Source: Pusillimonas sp035515275 (GTDB taxonomy: Bacteria; Pseudomonadota; Gammaproteobacteria; Burkholderiales; Burkholderiaceae_B). From it: a stretch of 35,702 nucleotides of DNA. The stretch spans positions 1 through 35,702 of the forward strand of contig NZ_DATJBQ010000070.1 in the NCBI RefSeq assembly GCF_035515275.1. The letters run 5' to 3'. The notes beneath the pieces were generated by a model, which did no database searches, was not told the DNA's origin, and saw only the letters and a program-made list of their open reading frames with translations. The translations under genes and the position numbers were made by a program. Positions 15,096 to 23,434 of this stretch are shown here, one piece after another (position 1 is the first letter of the stretch; each line of letters starts with the position of its first letter).

Positions 15096-17150
15096 ATGCA
15101 ATGGAACACAGCCGTGGCGAAAATGGCGGCCTGTCTTTTTCTGATTTTGGGTTTATTGGGTTGCGCCGCAGACCCCGCACCCTCGAATTACGAGTTCACG
15201 CTGGAAAAAGACACGCTCAAGATGCGCGATGGCGTGCATCTGGCCGTAACCTACTATCGCCCCACGGCCAAGACTCCCGGGGAAAGGTTTCCGGTCATTA
15301 TTGAGATGGTGCCCTATCGCAAGGACGACTTCTTCGCGCTGGGCGATTACGCATACGGTTCATACTTTGCCAAGCGGGGCTATGTCGTTGCCCGCGTCGA
15401 TGTGCGGGGCACCGGCGGCAGTCAGGGTCCGATCCCCGAAAGCGAATATTCGGCGGCTGAAATCGCCGATGCCGAAGAACTGATCGACCAGCTTTCAAAA
15501 ATGGACTGGTCCAGTGGCAATGTGGGTATGTATGGCCTTTCGTGGAGCGCGTTCAATTCTTTGATGGTGGCCCACCGAAAGCCGCCTGCGCTCAAAGCCA
15601 TTATTGCGGCACATGGGTCAACCGACCTTTTCTACAACGATGTTCACTACATCGACGGTGCCCTGCATATTGATTCGTACGCACATCAAATAGATACCGA
15701 CAACTCAATGCCGCAAAGCCCCCACTATCGCATTGACGAAGCGTATTTCCAGAATCGCTTCGACAGGGAGCCCTGGTTGTTCACATGGCTGCGAGAGCAG
15801 CAAGACAGCGATTTCTGGCGCAGGGAGTCGCTCAAGTTCAAGACGCCGCTGGAAGTTCCGGTCTATTTGATCGGTGGTTTGCTCGACGGCTACCGTGATT
15901 TTGTTGTAGATGTCAGCGAGTCAGCTAAGGCGCCGGTCATGGCAGAGATCGGCCCGTGGAACCATGCATGGCCCGAGTATGGCGTTCCCGGCCCCAACTA
16001 CGAATGGCGGCAGAAGGCCATTCGCTGGTGGGACTACTGGCTCAAAGGCGTCGATAACGGAATCCTGGACGAACCTCGTGGGATGGTGTTCATGCGTACC
16101 GGCCATGCTCCTGCCGCGGATCTGACCGAAGTTCCGGGTTATTGGCGCTGCGGCAATCAATGGCCCTGGGCTGACAGCACCCCCCGGCGCTTTTACCCTC
16201 AGGTCGCGCAACTGTTGGGCGATACCCCCTCGGCCCCCGGCCCGGTCCAAAATTTGCACTACGTTGCCGGCGCCGGAATGGCCGCCGGCGGGTGGTGGGG
16301 CGAACAAACCGAAGACATGGCGGCAGACGACGCCCACAGCCTGGTTTACGACTCTGCCTCATTGACCGATGCTTTGGAGATCATGGGCATGCCTCAGGTG
16401 CGCTTGCGGGTGGCCGCCGATGCGCCTTTCTACCAGTGGTCGGTTCGTCTGGAAGATGTGGCCCCGGATGGAAAAGTGTCCTTGGTCAGCGGCGCAATCA
16501 TCAATCCTTCTCAGCGTGTTTCGCGGCTGCATCCTATAGCACTGGTGCCCGGGGAGCCCACTGCGCTCCAAGTACAGATTCATTTCACCACGTGGCGCTT
16601 CAAGCCGGGCCACCGTATTCGCCTGGCTGTCTCCAATGCGCAGTTTCCCATGATCTGGCCCAGCCCCACGAACGGCACCACCCAGCTTTTTTTGGGTGGC
16701 GACACCTGGATGGAGCTGCCCATGGTGCGTGTTGATAATGAAACCAGTCAGGCTTGCGTGCTGCCCGCGCCAGAGCCTAGCGACCTGGCGCCTTTTGGCG
16801 AAGAAACGGTAAAGGGCCCGACCTTCAAACCGGAACGCGATGAGCAGGCCGGTAAATCCACATTCACCACCACCAGCGAAGTTGACTGGACCATTGATCA
16901 GAACAAGTTCCGGTCTGCAGAGGTGTACCGGTGGAATGTCAATGACGCCTTCCCTGCCAACGCGCTCTATGAAGGCCGGCGTAAAAACGTCTTCACCATC
17001 GAAGGTCGGGAAATTACGCTTGAGACCCGAGCCCTCATCGAGTCCGATGTCGCGTATTTTCACGTGACCTTCACCAAAACCTTGTGGGAAGACGGACGCC
17101 TGCTCAGGGAAAAAACGTGGACTGACCGTATTCCACGGCGGTACCAGTAA
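15096..17150 (+). CDS. CocE/NonD-type (peptidase S15) lipoprotein hydrolase
   Basis: About 684 residues. The N-terminus has a lipoprotein signal with lipobox LLGC (Cys23), so the enzyme is probably anchored in the envelope. The S15/CocE catalytic domain follows: nucleophile Ser149 in GLSWS, Asp264 in GGLLDGYRD, His290 in GPWNHAWP; VARVDVRGTGGSQG marks the fold. The C-terminal jelly-roll (X-Pro dipeptidyl-peptidase C-terminal-like) spans about 350-570. Family members cleave esters (cocaine esterase), acyl-amides or X-Pro peptides. I chose ATG 15096, preceded by GGGGA, over ATG 15078. It diverges from the LysR gene by 232 bases (a short ATCGG-C-CCGAT palindrome at 14975-14985 is the only notable site there). 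It may release a product that the Liv-type importer takes up. Confidence 0.85.
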   Translation: MQWNTAVAKMAACLFLILGLLGCAADPAPSNYEFTLEKDTLKMRDGVHLAVTYYRPTAKTPGERFPVIIEMVPYRKDDFFALGDYAYGSYFAKRGYVVARVDVRGTGGSQGPIPESEYSAAEIADAEELIDQLSKMDWSSGNVGMYGLSWSAFNSLMVAHRKPPALKAIIAAHGSTDLFYNDVHYIDGALHIDSYAHQIDTDNSMPQSPHYRIDEAYFQNRFDREPWLFTWLREQQDSDFWRRESLKFKTPLEVPVYLIGGLLDGYRDFVVDVSESAKAPVMAEIGPWNHAWPEYGVPGPNYEWRQKAIRWWDYWLKGVDNGILDEPRGMVFMRTGHAPAADLTEVPGYWRCGNQWPWADSTPRRFYPQVAQLLGDTPSAPGPVQNLHYVAGAGMAAGGWWGEQTEDMAADDAHSLVYDSASLTDALEIMGMPQVRLRVAADAPFYQWSVRLEDVAPDGKVSLVSGAIINPSQRVSRLHPIALVPGEPTALQVQIHFTTWRFKPGHRIRLAVSNAQFPMIWPSPTNGTTQLFLGGDTWMELPMVRVDNETSQACVLPAPEPSDLAPFGEETVKGPTFKPERDEQAGKSTFTTTSEVDWTIDQNKFRSAEVYRWNVNDAFPANALYEGRRKNVFTIEGREITLETRALIESDVAYFHVTFTKTLWEDGRLLREKTWTDRIPRRYQ

Positions 17151-17169
17151 TAGCGTGCGCGCCAACAAA

Positions 17170-17269
17170 AAAGCCACCATACAGTAGGCGGATGTGCCGC
17201 TGTACGCAAGGCGCACTCGGGCTTACCGAAGCCCAGCGCAAGCAACAAGCCGTTCGAATGAGTGGCTTT
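17170..17269. repeat. 100-bp element with nested inverted repeats
   Basis: The ends are an 8-bp perfect inverted repeat (AAAGCCAC at 17170-17177, GTGGCTTT at 17262-17269). Inside are a bulged hairpin TACAG...CTGTA enclosing CGG-atgtg-CCG (about 17180-17204) and a strong hairpin GGGCTT-accg-AAGCCC (17219-17234) flanked by GCGC on both sides. It fills most of the 223-base gap between the CocE-type gene and the five-gene envelope operon. It could be a structured leader or small RNA, a miniature repeat element, or a terminator without a T run. It lacks a usable T-arm, so it is not a tRNA. Confidence 0.45.
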
Positions 17270-17373
17270 CAACGATGCAGATTCCCTAATCGGCCAAGAT
17301 GTAATAATATGCGTCAAAATGATTTAAATCATGCGGCCGTGGCGGCATATAAAAACCAATAAGGGGATTGCCA

Positions 17374-18882
17374 ATGTTGAAGCATCGTTGTGGCCGCTGG
17401 GTCGGTTTCTTGACGCTTGCAGTATTGCTGGCGGGTTGTGCCGGCACGCGCAGTCTGGACCAGAAGTCGGCGACAGCCATGCTCGAGACGTCCGACTATC
17501 AGGCCTTTGCCGCTCAGTATCTCGACGCGAAAGGCAATCCCAAATACGACCCTGCCAGCTTGCTCGACTCGCTCGAGGCCGGCAAGGCATTCAACGATGC
17601 CGGTATGTGGGAGCTCAGTCAGCAGGCTTTCGAGGCGGCGGGCAAGCTGCTTAGCTGGAAGGAAGACACGGTCGACACGCCCGAAGAAGTGGCGAACCTG
17701 CTGGGCACCACGCTGACCAGCGACGCCTTTGGCGCCTACCAGGGCAAGATTCATCAGGGCTCGCTTGTTGACTACTATCAGGCCATCAACCACCTGATGC
17801 TGGGTCGCGAAGCCGACGCCCGGGTCGATTTCAACCGGCTGCAAGTGCGTCAGCGTAATGCGCAAACGCAATTGTCCGTTTACGCTAAAAGCATCGACAG
17901 TTCCGTGAAAGGGGGGCTGGACGATGAAGACAGTATCGGCGCCAAGCAGTCTTTGGGCGAGGTCGGCCCCAAGGTCGCCGACGGCATTAAAGATCTGCCC
18001 AGCGGCCTGAGCCAATCGAAGATACGCCTGGCGACGGGCGACGTACTGGGCGCGGTGTTCCGCTCGACCTCGTCGGCCACCGCCGACAAACGCTCGAACC
18101 TGAGCCGCGACATGCTCAGGCAGGCACGCGAAGCCAGTGCGACACGGGGCGGAAACGCCATGATCGCCTACTTGGAACGCGAACTGCGCAACAAGCGCGG
18201 CATGCTCAAGAACAAGGTCATCGTCATCTACGAAGACGGGGTCGGCCCCAGCTTCAACGAGTTTCGCATCGACCTGCCCCTGTTCCTGGTTACCGACAAG
18301 GTCACTTATACCGGCATTGCCTTGCCGCAGTTTGTTCCCGGCAAGCCCGCGTTCGGTAGCCTGAGCCTGGGCGAGGGTAAAACCGCCAGCCAAACGGCTA
18401 CCCTTACCGATCTGAACGCACTGGCCGGTCTTGAGTTTGACGTGGCGTACAAGGGCATCGTCGCCAAAGCCGTGGTGTCCACCATTGTCAAGACAGCCGC
18501 GCAAGCGGTAATTAACGACCAGATCGATCAGCAGGCCAGCCCGCTATTCGGCACCCTGCTCAAGCTTGGCACCGGGGCCGCTCAGGCTGCGCTGACCCAG
18601 GCCGATACCCGCGCCTGGATCAATCTGCCCAATACCATTCAAATGGCGGTCATCGAGCGTCCTCGCGACGGCGTGCTCAACCTGTCGAGCCCTGATGGAA
18701 AGCCATTGGGCAAGCTGCCCATCAGTAAAGACGTCAACACCTTACTGTTGGTCAAGGCGTCAGGCGCGTCGGGCATGCCGGTCATTTATCAGCAAGAGCT
18801 TCCGGCCGAAACCCCGGTGCCGCCGCTGACGGTGCCCGCTGCGGTTACCGCCACACCCGAGGCCAAGAATGAAAAAGCATAA
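17374..18882 (+). CDS. COG3014-type envelope lipoprotein
   Basis: A 502-residue lipoprotein: signal peptide with lipobox LAGC (Cys22), then a helical, repeat-like N-terminal half (about residues 40-160, with GKAFNDAGMWELSQQAFEAAGKLL resembling a TPR helix pair), and a C-terminal half that starts near FNEFRIDLPLFL. I recognise it as the COG3014 group, found beside ycfL and lpoB genes in many Gammaproteobacteria; this is recall. ATG 17374 has AAGGGG 7 bases upstream. It is the first gene of a five-gene operon and overlaps the next gene by 14 bases. Function unknown; it probably acts at the outer membrane with the LpoB-like protein. Confidence 0.8.
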   Translation: MLKHRCGRWVGFLTLAVLLAGCAGTRSLDQKSATAMLETSDYQAFAAQYLDAKGNPKYDPASLLDSLEAGKAFNDAGMWELSQQAFEAAGKLLSWKEDTVDTPEEVANLLGTTLTSDAFGAYQGKIHQGSLVDYYQAINHLMLGREADARVDFNRLQVRQRNAQTQLSVYAKSIDSSVKGGLDDEDSIGAKQSLGEVGPKVADGIKDLPSGLSQSKIRLATGDVLGAVFRSTSSATADKRSNLSRDMLRQAREASATRGGNAMIAYLERELRNKRGMLKNKVIVIYEDGVGPSFNEFRIDLPLFLVTDKVTYTGIALPQFVPGKPAFGSLSLGEGKTASQTATLTDLNALAGLEFDVAYKGIVAKAVVSTIVKTAAQAVINDQIDQQASPLFGTLLKLGTGAAQAALTQADTRAWINLPNTIQMAVIERPRDGVLNLSSPDGKPLGKLPISKDVNTLLLVKASGASGMPVIYQQELPAETPVPPLTVPAAVTATPEAKNEKA

Positions 18883-19303
18883 CTGCCTCGCTGCAGCACT
18901 TCTGGTTCTGGGCGTTGGCTCTACGGCGCAGGCTCAGAGCCACGAGGCACCTCGCGTGCTGACCTGCGACACCACGATTGCGCCACAGTCTTTGCTGACG
19001 GTGCAAGACGAAGCCTCGAGCCAGGGCGCGCTGGTCGAGAACCCCGCGCTGGTCACCATGCACAACGGTATGAAAGCCGTGCAGTTCTCGGTGCGCCACG
19101 CACGCAACCTAGAACCTTTCCCCACCATACTCAAGGTTCGCTACACCGTTCACTGGACCGATGATTGCGGTCGCAGCCTGAAGGTCGGCAGTGATGCCGT
19201 CAACGGCATTGTTCTTGATCCACAACGACAGGAAATCGTGCAGTCGAACGCCCTGCGTCGTGATGCAACCCATGCCACCTTACGTATTTACGTCGTCGAT
19301 TGA
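18869..19303 (+). CDS. YcfL/DUF1425-like exported protein
   Basis: A 144-residue protein with a signal peptide (residues 1-22, ending AQA). There is no clear lipobox, since the only early Cys is in the n-region. The rest is a small beta-rich domain with KVRYTVHWTDDCGRSL near residue 90, the pattern of the YcfL family (DUF1425). In E. coli ycfL lies directly before lpoB, the same order as here. The start overlaps the upstream gene by 14 bases and has GAGG at good spacing. Probably a periplasmic partner of the LpoB-like lipoprotein; no biochemical role is known to me. Confidence 0.78.
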   Translation: MKKHNCLAAALLVLGVGSTAQAQSHEAPRVLTCDTTIAPQSLLTVQDEASSQGALVENPALVTMHNGMKAVQFSVRHARNLEPFPTILKVRYTVHWTDDCGRSLKVGSDAVNGIVLDPQRQEIVQSNALRRDATHATLRIYVVD

Positions 19304-19323
19304 CCCTTGTTGGAAGCCCTCTC

Positions 19324-19947
19324 ATGAAAAAAATCGCTATTACGGCCTTGATGGTCGCCACCTTGGCCGGATGCCAGACCATGCCGGTCAGCTCCAGCAA
19401 CCCCAATGCCGACCTGAGCCGCACCGGCCAACCAGGCATGGTGGCTTTCGGCCTGCAGAGCGTCGACTTCGAATACGCCGCCAATCAGGCCGTGCAAGAG
19501 TTCATGACTTCTCCGTTCGCAAGCCAAAAGCCAAAACGGGGGCGCTGGGTCGTACAGATGGGTGAGGTCATCAACGACACCACCTATCGCATCGATACCG
19601 CCAGCATGACCTCCAGAATGAAGCGCGCCATGACGCAGTCGGGCGAGTTCATTTTTACGGGCGCGACTGGCCGCGAGCGCACTGATTTTGTCGCCGACTC
19701 GCGCCAGTTGGGTAAATCCAAAATGTTCGACAAGTCGACTGTCGCCCGCAACGGAACGGTGGTGGCGCCGGATCTTGAAATGTCAGGCACCATCCGTCAG
19801 CGTACTGTGGTGGGTGCCGACCAGCGTCAGCAGCAGCTGGAATATGAGTTCGATTTCCGGGTGGTCGAGCGCGATACCGGTCTCGAGATCTTCCAGGCCT
19901 TTGTTCCCATTGAAAAACTGGGCTCCAACAAAAGCTTCGCATGGTGA
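19324..19947 (+). CDS. lpoB: LpoB-like outer-membrane lipoprotein
   Basis: A 207-residue lipoprotein with lipobox LAGC (Cys17). The body is the LpoB/CsgG-N-like fold: VNDTTYRID-type strand (here EVINDTTYRIDTASMTSRMKRAM), the central GTI strand (LEMSGTIRQRTV) and a final strand pair with VVERDTGLEIF. In E. coli LpoB crosses the periplasm from the outer membrane and activates the synthase PBP1b. The linker between the lipid anchor and the domain is short (about 20 residues), so reach to the inner membrane is doubtful, and the partner may lie within this operon. ATG 19324 with GGAAG upstream; a longer upstream frame lacks a lipoprotein signal at its start. Confidence 0.8.
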   Translation: MKKIAITALMVATLAGCQTMPVSSSNPNADLSRTGQPGMVAFGLQSVDFEYAANQAVQEFMTSPFASQKPKRGRWVVQMGEVINDTTYRIDTASMTSRMKRAMTQSGEFIFTGATGRERTDFVADSRQLGKSKMFDKSTVARNGTVVAPDLEMSGTIRQRTVVGADQRQQQLEYEFDFRVVERDTGLEIFQAFVPIEKLGSNKSFAW

Positions 19948-19955
19948 GCCGCAAC

Positions 19956-21365
19956 ATGCGTAAATCTATTCTCTGGTTGGCGCTGTCGGCGGCGATTGCT
20001 CTTAATCCGGCCCAGGCCCAACCCGCTGACGTGCTTGCGGTCACGCCCGGCACTCCTGAAGCGATGGTCGACGCGGCCACGTCGGCTTCTGGGAATGCCG
20101 TTGCCGAAACGTTCAATGACTGGGTTTCCAAATTCGAGCAGCAGTTTCAGCCCATGGGCGTAGCCGCCGAGGGCCGCAGTTTTTTTTCCGGTCAGGCGGC
20201 GGTAAAGGGCAGTGCGCAGGACGCGGCCTTTGGCAAGCAACTGGCCATGGCTTACGAGCAGGCCATGTTCGACATGCGGGCCGATTTCGTTTTGCAGCAC
20301 TATGGTCGCCTCAAGGCACAAGCCATTCGCAGTCTGTATGACGACAGTTCCAGCAACCGCGATGAGTTCCCCGAAGCCGAACTTGAGTCGGCAGCGAAAA
20401 GCGGCGGGAGCCGGCTTGAATCCTTGCTGGATAAGGCCTTGACCGTGGTCGAGAAGAAGCTGGACAGCACGCTGATCGAGCAGGGGGTTCCGGCTGACGA
20501 GATTCAACGTATCTCGGTGGACCAGAAAAAAACCCTCTATAAAGACAATCTGCACAAGTCCATTGTCAAGCGGGCCTTCCACAGCATGCAGGGCCTGGTC
20601 CCCGTGCAAACCCGCATCTTCACCGAAGACAGCGGGAACGGAAAAGCGGTGGTGGTGGGTGTTATAGCCGTGCGCTCGGAAAAAACCCAGCAGTTTGCCC
20701 GAGACATCAGCCGCAAGCGGCCGTCTCTGGTTACCGGAAGCCCTCGCGCACTGAACGATTTGCTGCCGGCCGACAACAGCGGCTACCTGGACGAAATCGG
20801 CCTGCGCTTCATGTACGACGAGCAGGGCCGCCCCATGTTGTTGTCGTACGGTCGCACCTCGGTAGCCATTGCCCCCGACTGGTCGCCTTCGCGGGCGTTC
20901 CAGGCCAGGCAGAACGCTCAGCAGCAAGCGCAGGCGCTGGCTGAAAGCGGCATCGTCGAGTTCATGAACACCAGCATACAGGTCGAAGAATCCAACGAAG
21001 TTGGCAGCGTCGAAGAAGAGCAGCTCGAGCGCATCACGCAGTTTGACTCGGGCAAGAAAGGCGACGTTCAAGATACGCGCAGCCAGGTTGCCGAGGCCAT
21101 CAGCATCTTCGCCAAATCCGGAAGGGCGACTGCCCAGGGCGATTTGCGCGGCACTTCGGTGGTCAAGCGCTGGGAGGCAAAAGATGAAAACGGCGTACAG
21201 CACGTCGGTTCAGTGGTCACCTGGACCTACAGCCAATTGCACAATGCCAACGCCATCGACGCTCAGGGCAAGAACCAGCAATCGGTAAAGGCTATGGGCG
21301 CCCCGGGCCCTGGCGTCGACCAGTCGCGCTCGTCGCGCATGGTCAATGATCGCAGCGATTTCTAA
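19956..21365 (+). CDS. exported protein of unknown function in the LpoB-type operon
   Basis: A 469-residue protein. The ATG at 19956 has GGTGAG upstream and begins a signal peptide (about residues 1-22, ending AQAQ). The mature part is mainly helical and hydrophilic, with charged stretches (LESLLDKALTVVEKKLDS; EVGSVEEEQLERITQ) and a central VVVGVIAVRSEKTQQFAR segment. It has no membrane span after the signal. I do not recognise a named family. The gene sits 8 bases after the LpoB-like gene and 9 bases before the FlgT/CsgG-like gene, so it is almost certainly a component of the same system, acting in the periplasm. Confidence 0.8.
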   Translation: MRKSILWLALSAAIALNPAQAQPADVLAVTPGTPEAMVDAATSASGNAVAETFNDWVSKFEQQFQPMGVAAEGRSFFSGQAAVKGSAQDAAFGKQLAMAYEQAMFDMRADFVLQHYGRLKAQAIRSLYDDSSSNRDEFPEAELESAAKSGGSRLESLLDKALTVVEKKLDSTLIEQGVPADEIQRISVDQKKTLYKDNLHKSIVKRAFHSMQGLVPVQTRIFTEDSGNGKAVVVGVIAVRSEKTQQFARDISRKRPSLVTGSPRALNDLLPADNSGYLDEIGLRFMYDEQGRPMLLSYGRTSVAIAPDWSPSRAFQARQNAQQQAQALAESGIVEFMNTSIQVEESNEVGSVEEEQLERITQFDSGKKGDVQDTRSQVAEAISIFAKSGRATAQGDLRGTSVVKRWEAKDENGVQHVGSVVTWTYSQLHNANAIDAQGKNQQSVKAMGAPGPGVDQSRSSRMVNDRSDF

Positions 21366-21374
21366 GGGCCTGCC

Positions 21375-22631
21375 ATGAAACCATTGCTCACCGCCGCCTT
21401 TTTGGCCCTGTGCCTGTGCTTGGGCATGGCCGGTTCACCGCCGGCCTTGGCACAAGTTACTGAAGCCAGCCTCACCGCCGAGGGCACGGGCCTGACCCGT
21501 GACGAAGCCATTCAGTCGGCGCTGGTCAATGCCGCCGGCCAGGCCTTTGGGGTCGACTTAAGCGCGGCCACGCAATCGCTCAGTACTGCCACTGACGTTC
21601 ATGCCGATGACGAATCGCATTCGTTGATGGTGTCCTCGCTGAACAAAAACGTTCAGCAGGTGTTGCGCACACCGGGCAATGCCCCCATTCTGGGCTACAC
21701 GGTTGACCATGCCATGGCGCTACCCGACGCCGGGTGGGAGGCCACCGTCACCCTGCGATACGCCCATTTCGAACGCATGGGTGCCGACACCGATCGGCGT
21801 AGCATTGTTGTCGTGGGCAACCACCGGCAATATGGCCGGATGCTACGAGAAACAGTGGGCGAATCCTTGGTTGGTACAAGGCGCTTTGACGTGCTCAACC
21901 GCGCCAACAACCAGTTCTTCGAGGACGAGAAAGAGTTCATCCTGAGCAGCGATGCGGCCACCGCCGAGATGGCGCGGCTTTCGCAAGCCGGCGGCGCCGA
22001 TTATCTGGTCATTGTCGACCTTCCCAGTCTGGGAATCAGCAACAACAACCGCGAGACCATTCGCATGACCGGCGAAGTGCTGGTCAAGAGCTCGGTCAGC
22101 GGTACGCTGCGATTGCAGATAGTAGAGTTTGCGTCGCGCAAGGTGAAATGGTCGGGTACGCAGAAGTTCGGCGGCACTTATCCGGATGTGGCCAGCATCG
22201 GCGCGGGCACACTGACGCGCCTGATCAACGACGCCTCCAACATCCTGATTGAAAAAATGGTGGCCGGCATCTACCCGATACGGGTGGTGAAGGTGATGGG
22301 CGACACTGCCATTGTCAATCGAGGCGAGGGCGGTGTCGTAGCGGGTGAAACCTATGCCGTCTTCCTGGAAGGCGAAGAGCTTATCGACCCCCAGAGCGGC
22401 GAGTCGTTGGGTTCGATGGAAGTGGAGGTGGGCCTTGGCAGGATTACCGACGTCAAGCCCAAGTTCTCGTTCCTGAAGATGGCCACGGGTACGCTCGAGG
22501 CCAACGCCAGCTACATCGTGCGCAAATCCACCAAAAAGCCGGCTGCCGCCCCCGGCAGCAGGCGTCCCGCATCGGCTGCCCCACGCAAGCCCGCTGAGCC
22601 TTCTCGCAAAGATGCTTTTCTAAATAATTAA
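21375..22631 (+). CDS. FlgT/CsgG-like exported protein
   Basis: A 418-residue protein with a signal peptide (about residues 1-27, ending ALAQ). The N-terminal module EASLTAEGTGLTRDEAIQSALVNAAGQAFG has the pattern of FlgT-N and related domains. The middle (about 140-300; FDVLNRANN, GADYLVIVDLPSL, LRLQIVEFASRKVKWSGTQKF) resembles the CsgG/TolB-N fold, and about 300-390 (GGVVAGETYAVFLEGEELIDPQSGESLGS...) resembles the FlgT C-terminal domain. The Pro/Ala/Lys-rich tail is probably disordered. FlgT decorates the Vibrio flagellar motor and CsgG is an outer-membrane secretion pore, but no flagellar or curli gene is near, so neither function is claimed. Last gene of the operon; AGGG precedes the ATG. 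Confidence 0.78.
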   Translation: MKPLLTAAFLALCLCLGMAGSPPALAQVTEASLTAEGTGLTRDEAIQSALVNAAGQAFGVDLSAATQSLSTATDVHADDESHSLMVSSLNKNVQQVLRTPGNAPILGYTVDHAMALPDAGWEATVTLRYAHFERMGADTDRRSIVVVGNHRQYGRMLRETVGESLVGTRRFDVLNRANNQFFEDEKEFILSSDAATAEMARLSQAGGADYLVIVDLPSLGISNNNRETIRMTGEVLVKSSVSGTLRLQIVEFASRKVKWSGTQKFGGTYPDVASIGAGTLTRLINDASNILIEKMVAGIYPIRVVKVMGDTAIVNRGEGGVVAGETYAVFLEGEELIDPQSGESLGSMEVEVGLGRITDVKPKFSFLKMATGTLEANASYIVRKSTKKPAAAPGSRRPASAAPRKPAEPSRKDAFLNN

Positions 22632-22671
22632 GGGGCCTGGCCTAACGACCTGGACGTGCTTCGCCGCCCCG

Positions 22672-23424
22672 CTAAATTTCTTCCAGCACGGTCTGCAGCT
22701 CGCCTTCTTCAAACGAGAGTGTGAAATGCTTGAGCGCCGCAGTTTCATCATCGCGAATGGTCAGCTGCAGGCAGCTTCCGCACAGCGCTGCGCTTTCCAG
22801 ATGCGCTGCTTCGTTCCCCCACCAGGCGCTTCCGGTTACGACCTGATATTTTTGTTTCAGCTCGACGTAATACAAAGTGCCGTCCAGGCCTTCCCACTCC
22901 CAGGCGCCCTCGACCTGGGCCGGCACTATCCATTTGTAAATGTTCACGCCGCTTAGGTGAAGCCGTTCGTCGGCTTCCCAGTCGCCCATGTCGAACGTCT
23001 GTGAAACGATGCGCGTGCCAGGGCGCAGCTGACGGAGCAATTGGGGCCGCAGCCTGACATTGACGGCATCAAGCAGGTATAGCGTAACGACGGTTGCCTC
23101 GCTGAAGTCGGCTTTGAAGATGTCTTCTTCAATGAAATCGACCATGAACTCAACACGAGAGTCTCCGGCATATTCCATGGCGTCCGCAATGCGCACGGTA
23201 TCCATTTCTATACCGACGCTGCGTGCGTTGTAATCTCGGGCGGCCGCCACGACAATGCGGCCATCGCCCGAACCCAGGTCATAGAGCACGTCGTCGGCCT
23301 TGAGCTCGGCCAGGTTCAACATGGCTTCAACTACCCGATCATCGGTCGGGACGAAAGGCACATCCAGGAACTTGTCCGGCTCGGGCGAATAGTTGTCAAA
23401 ATCGTCGATCAGGTCGCGAAACAA
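22672..23424 (-). CDS. class I SAM-dependent methyltransferase
   Basis: About 250 residues. Motif I is YDLGSGDGRIVVAAAR (Asp49 begins it), followed by acidic motif II VGIEMD and motif IV region VVTLYLLDAVN. The DLGSGDGRI form is shared with Dot1-like and other class I methyltransferases, so the acceptor is unknown. The last 80 residues form an extra beta-rich part (WEWEGLDGTLYYVELKQ...). The start is uncertain: TTG 23424 has AGGG 8 bases upstream and lies 10 bases after the dioxygenase stop; TTG 23430 is an alternative. No ATG is available near it. Tight coupling with the gentisate-dioxygenase-like gene suggests a shared task. Confidence 0.8.
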   Translation of the reverse strand: MFRDLIDDFDNYSPEPDKFLDVPFVPTDDRVVEAMLNLAELKADDVLYDLGSGDGRIVVAAARDYNARSVGIEMDTVRIADAMEYAGDSRVEFMVDFIEEDIFKADFSEATVVTLYLLDAVNVRLRPQLLRQLRPGTRIVSQTFDMGDWEADERLHLSGVNIYKWIVPAQVEGAWEWEGLDGTLYYVELKQKYQVVTGSAWWGNEAAHLESAALCGSCLQLTIRDDETAALKHFTLSFEEGELQTVLEEI

Positions 23425-23434
23425 TGGCAATACC

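Noticed and set aside
17170..17269. tRNA or selenocysteine tRNA (8-bp end stem, TTCGAAT near the 3' side)
   Set aside because: Only two bases separate TTCGAAT from the 3' arm of the outer stem, so no T-stem can form, and no anticodon arm fits.
17329..18504. 391-codon open frame on the minus strand
   Set aside because: Antisense to the COG3014-type lipoprotein gene, which has a lipobox, a ribosome-binding site and operon context; the minus frame has none.
19827..21203. 458-codon open frame on the minus strand
   Set aside because: It runs antisense through the exported-protein gene of the LpoB-type operon, has no recognisable domain, and crosses the LpoB/next-gene boundary; it is a high-GC shadow.
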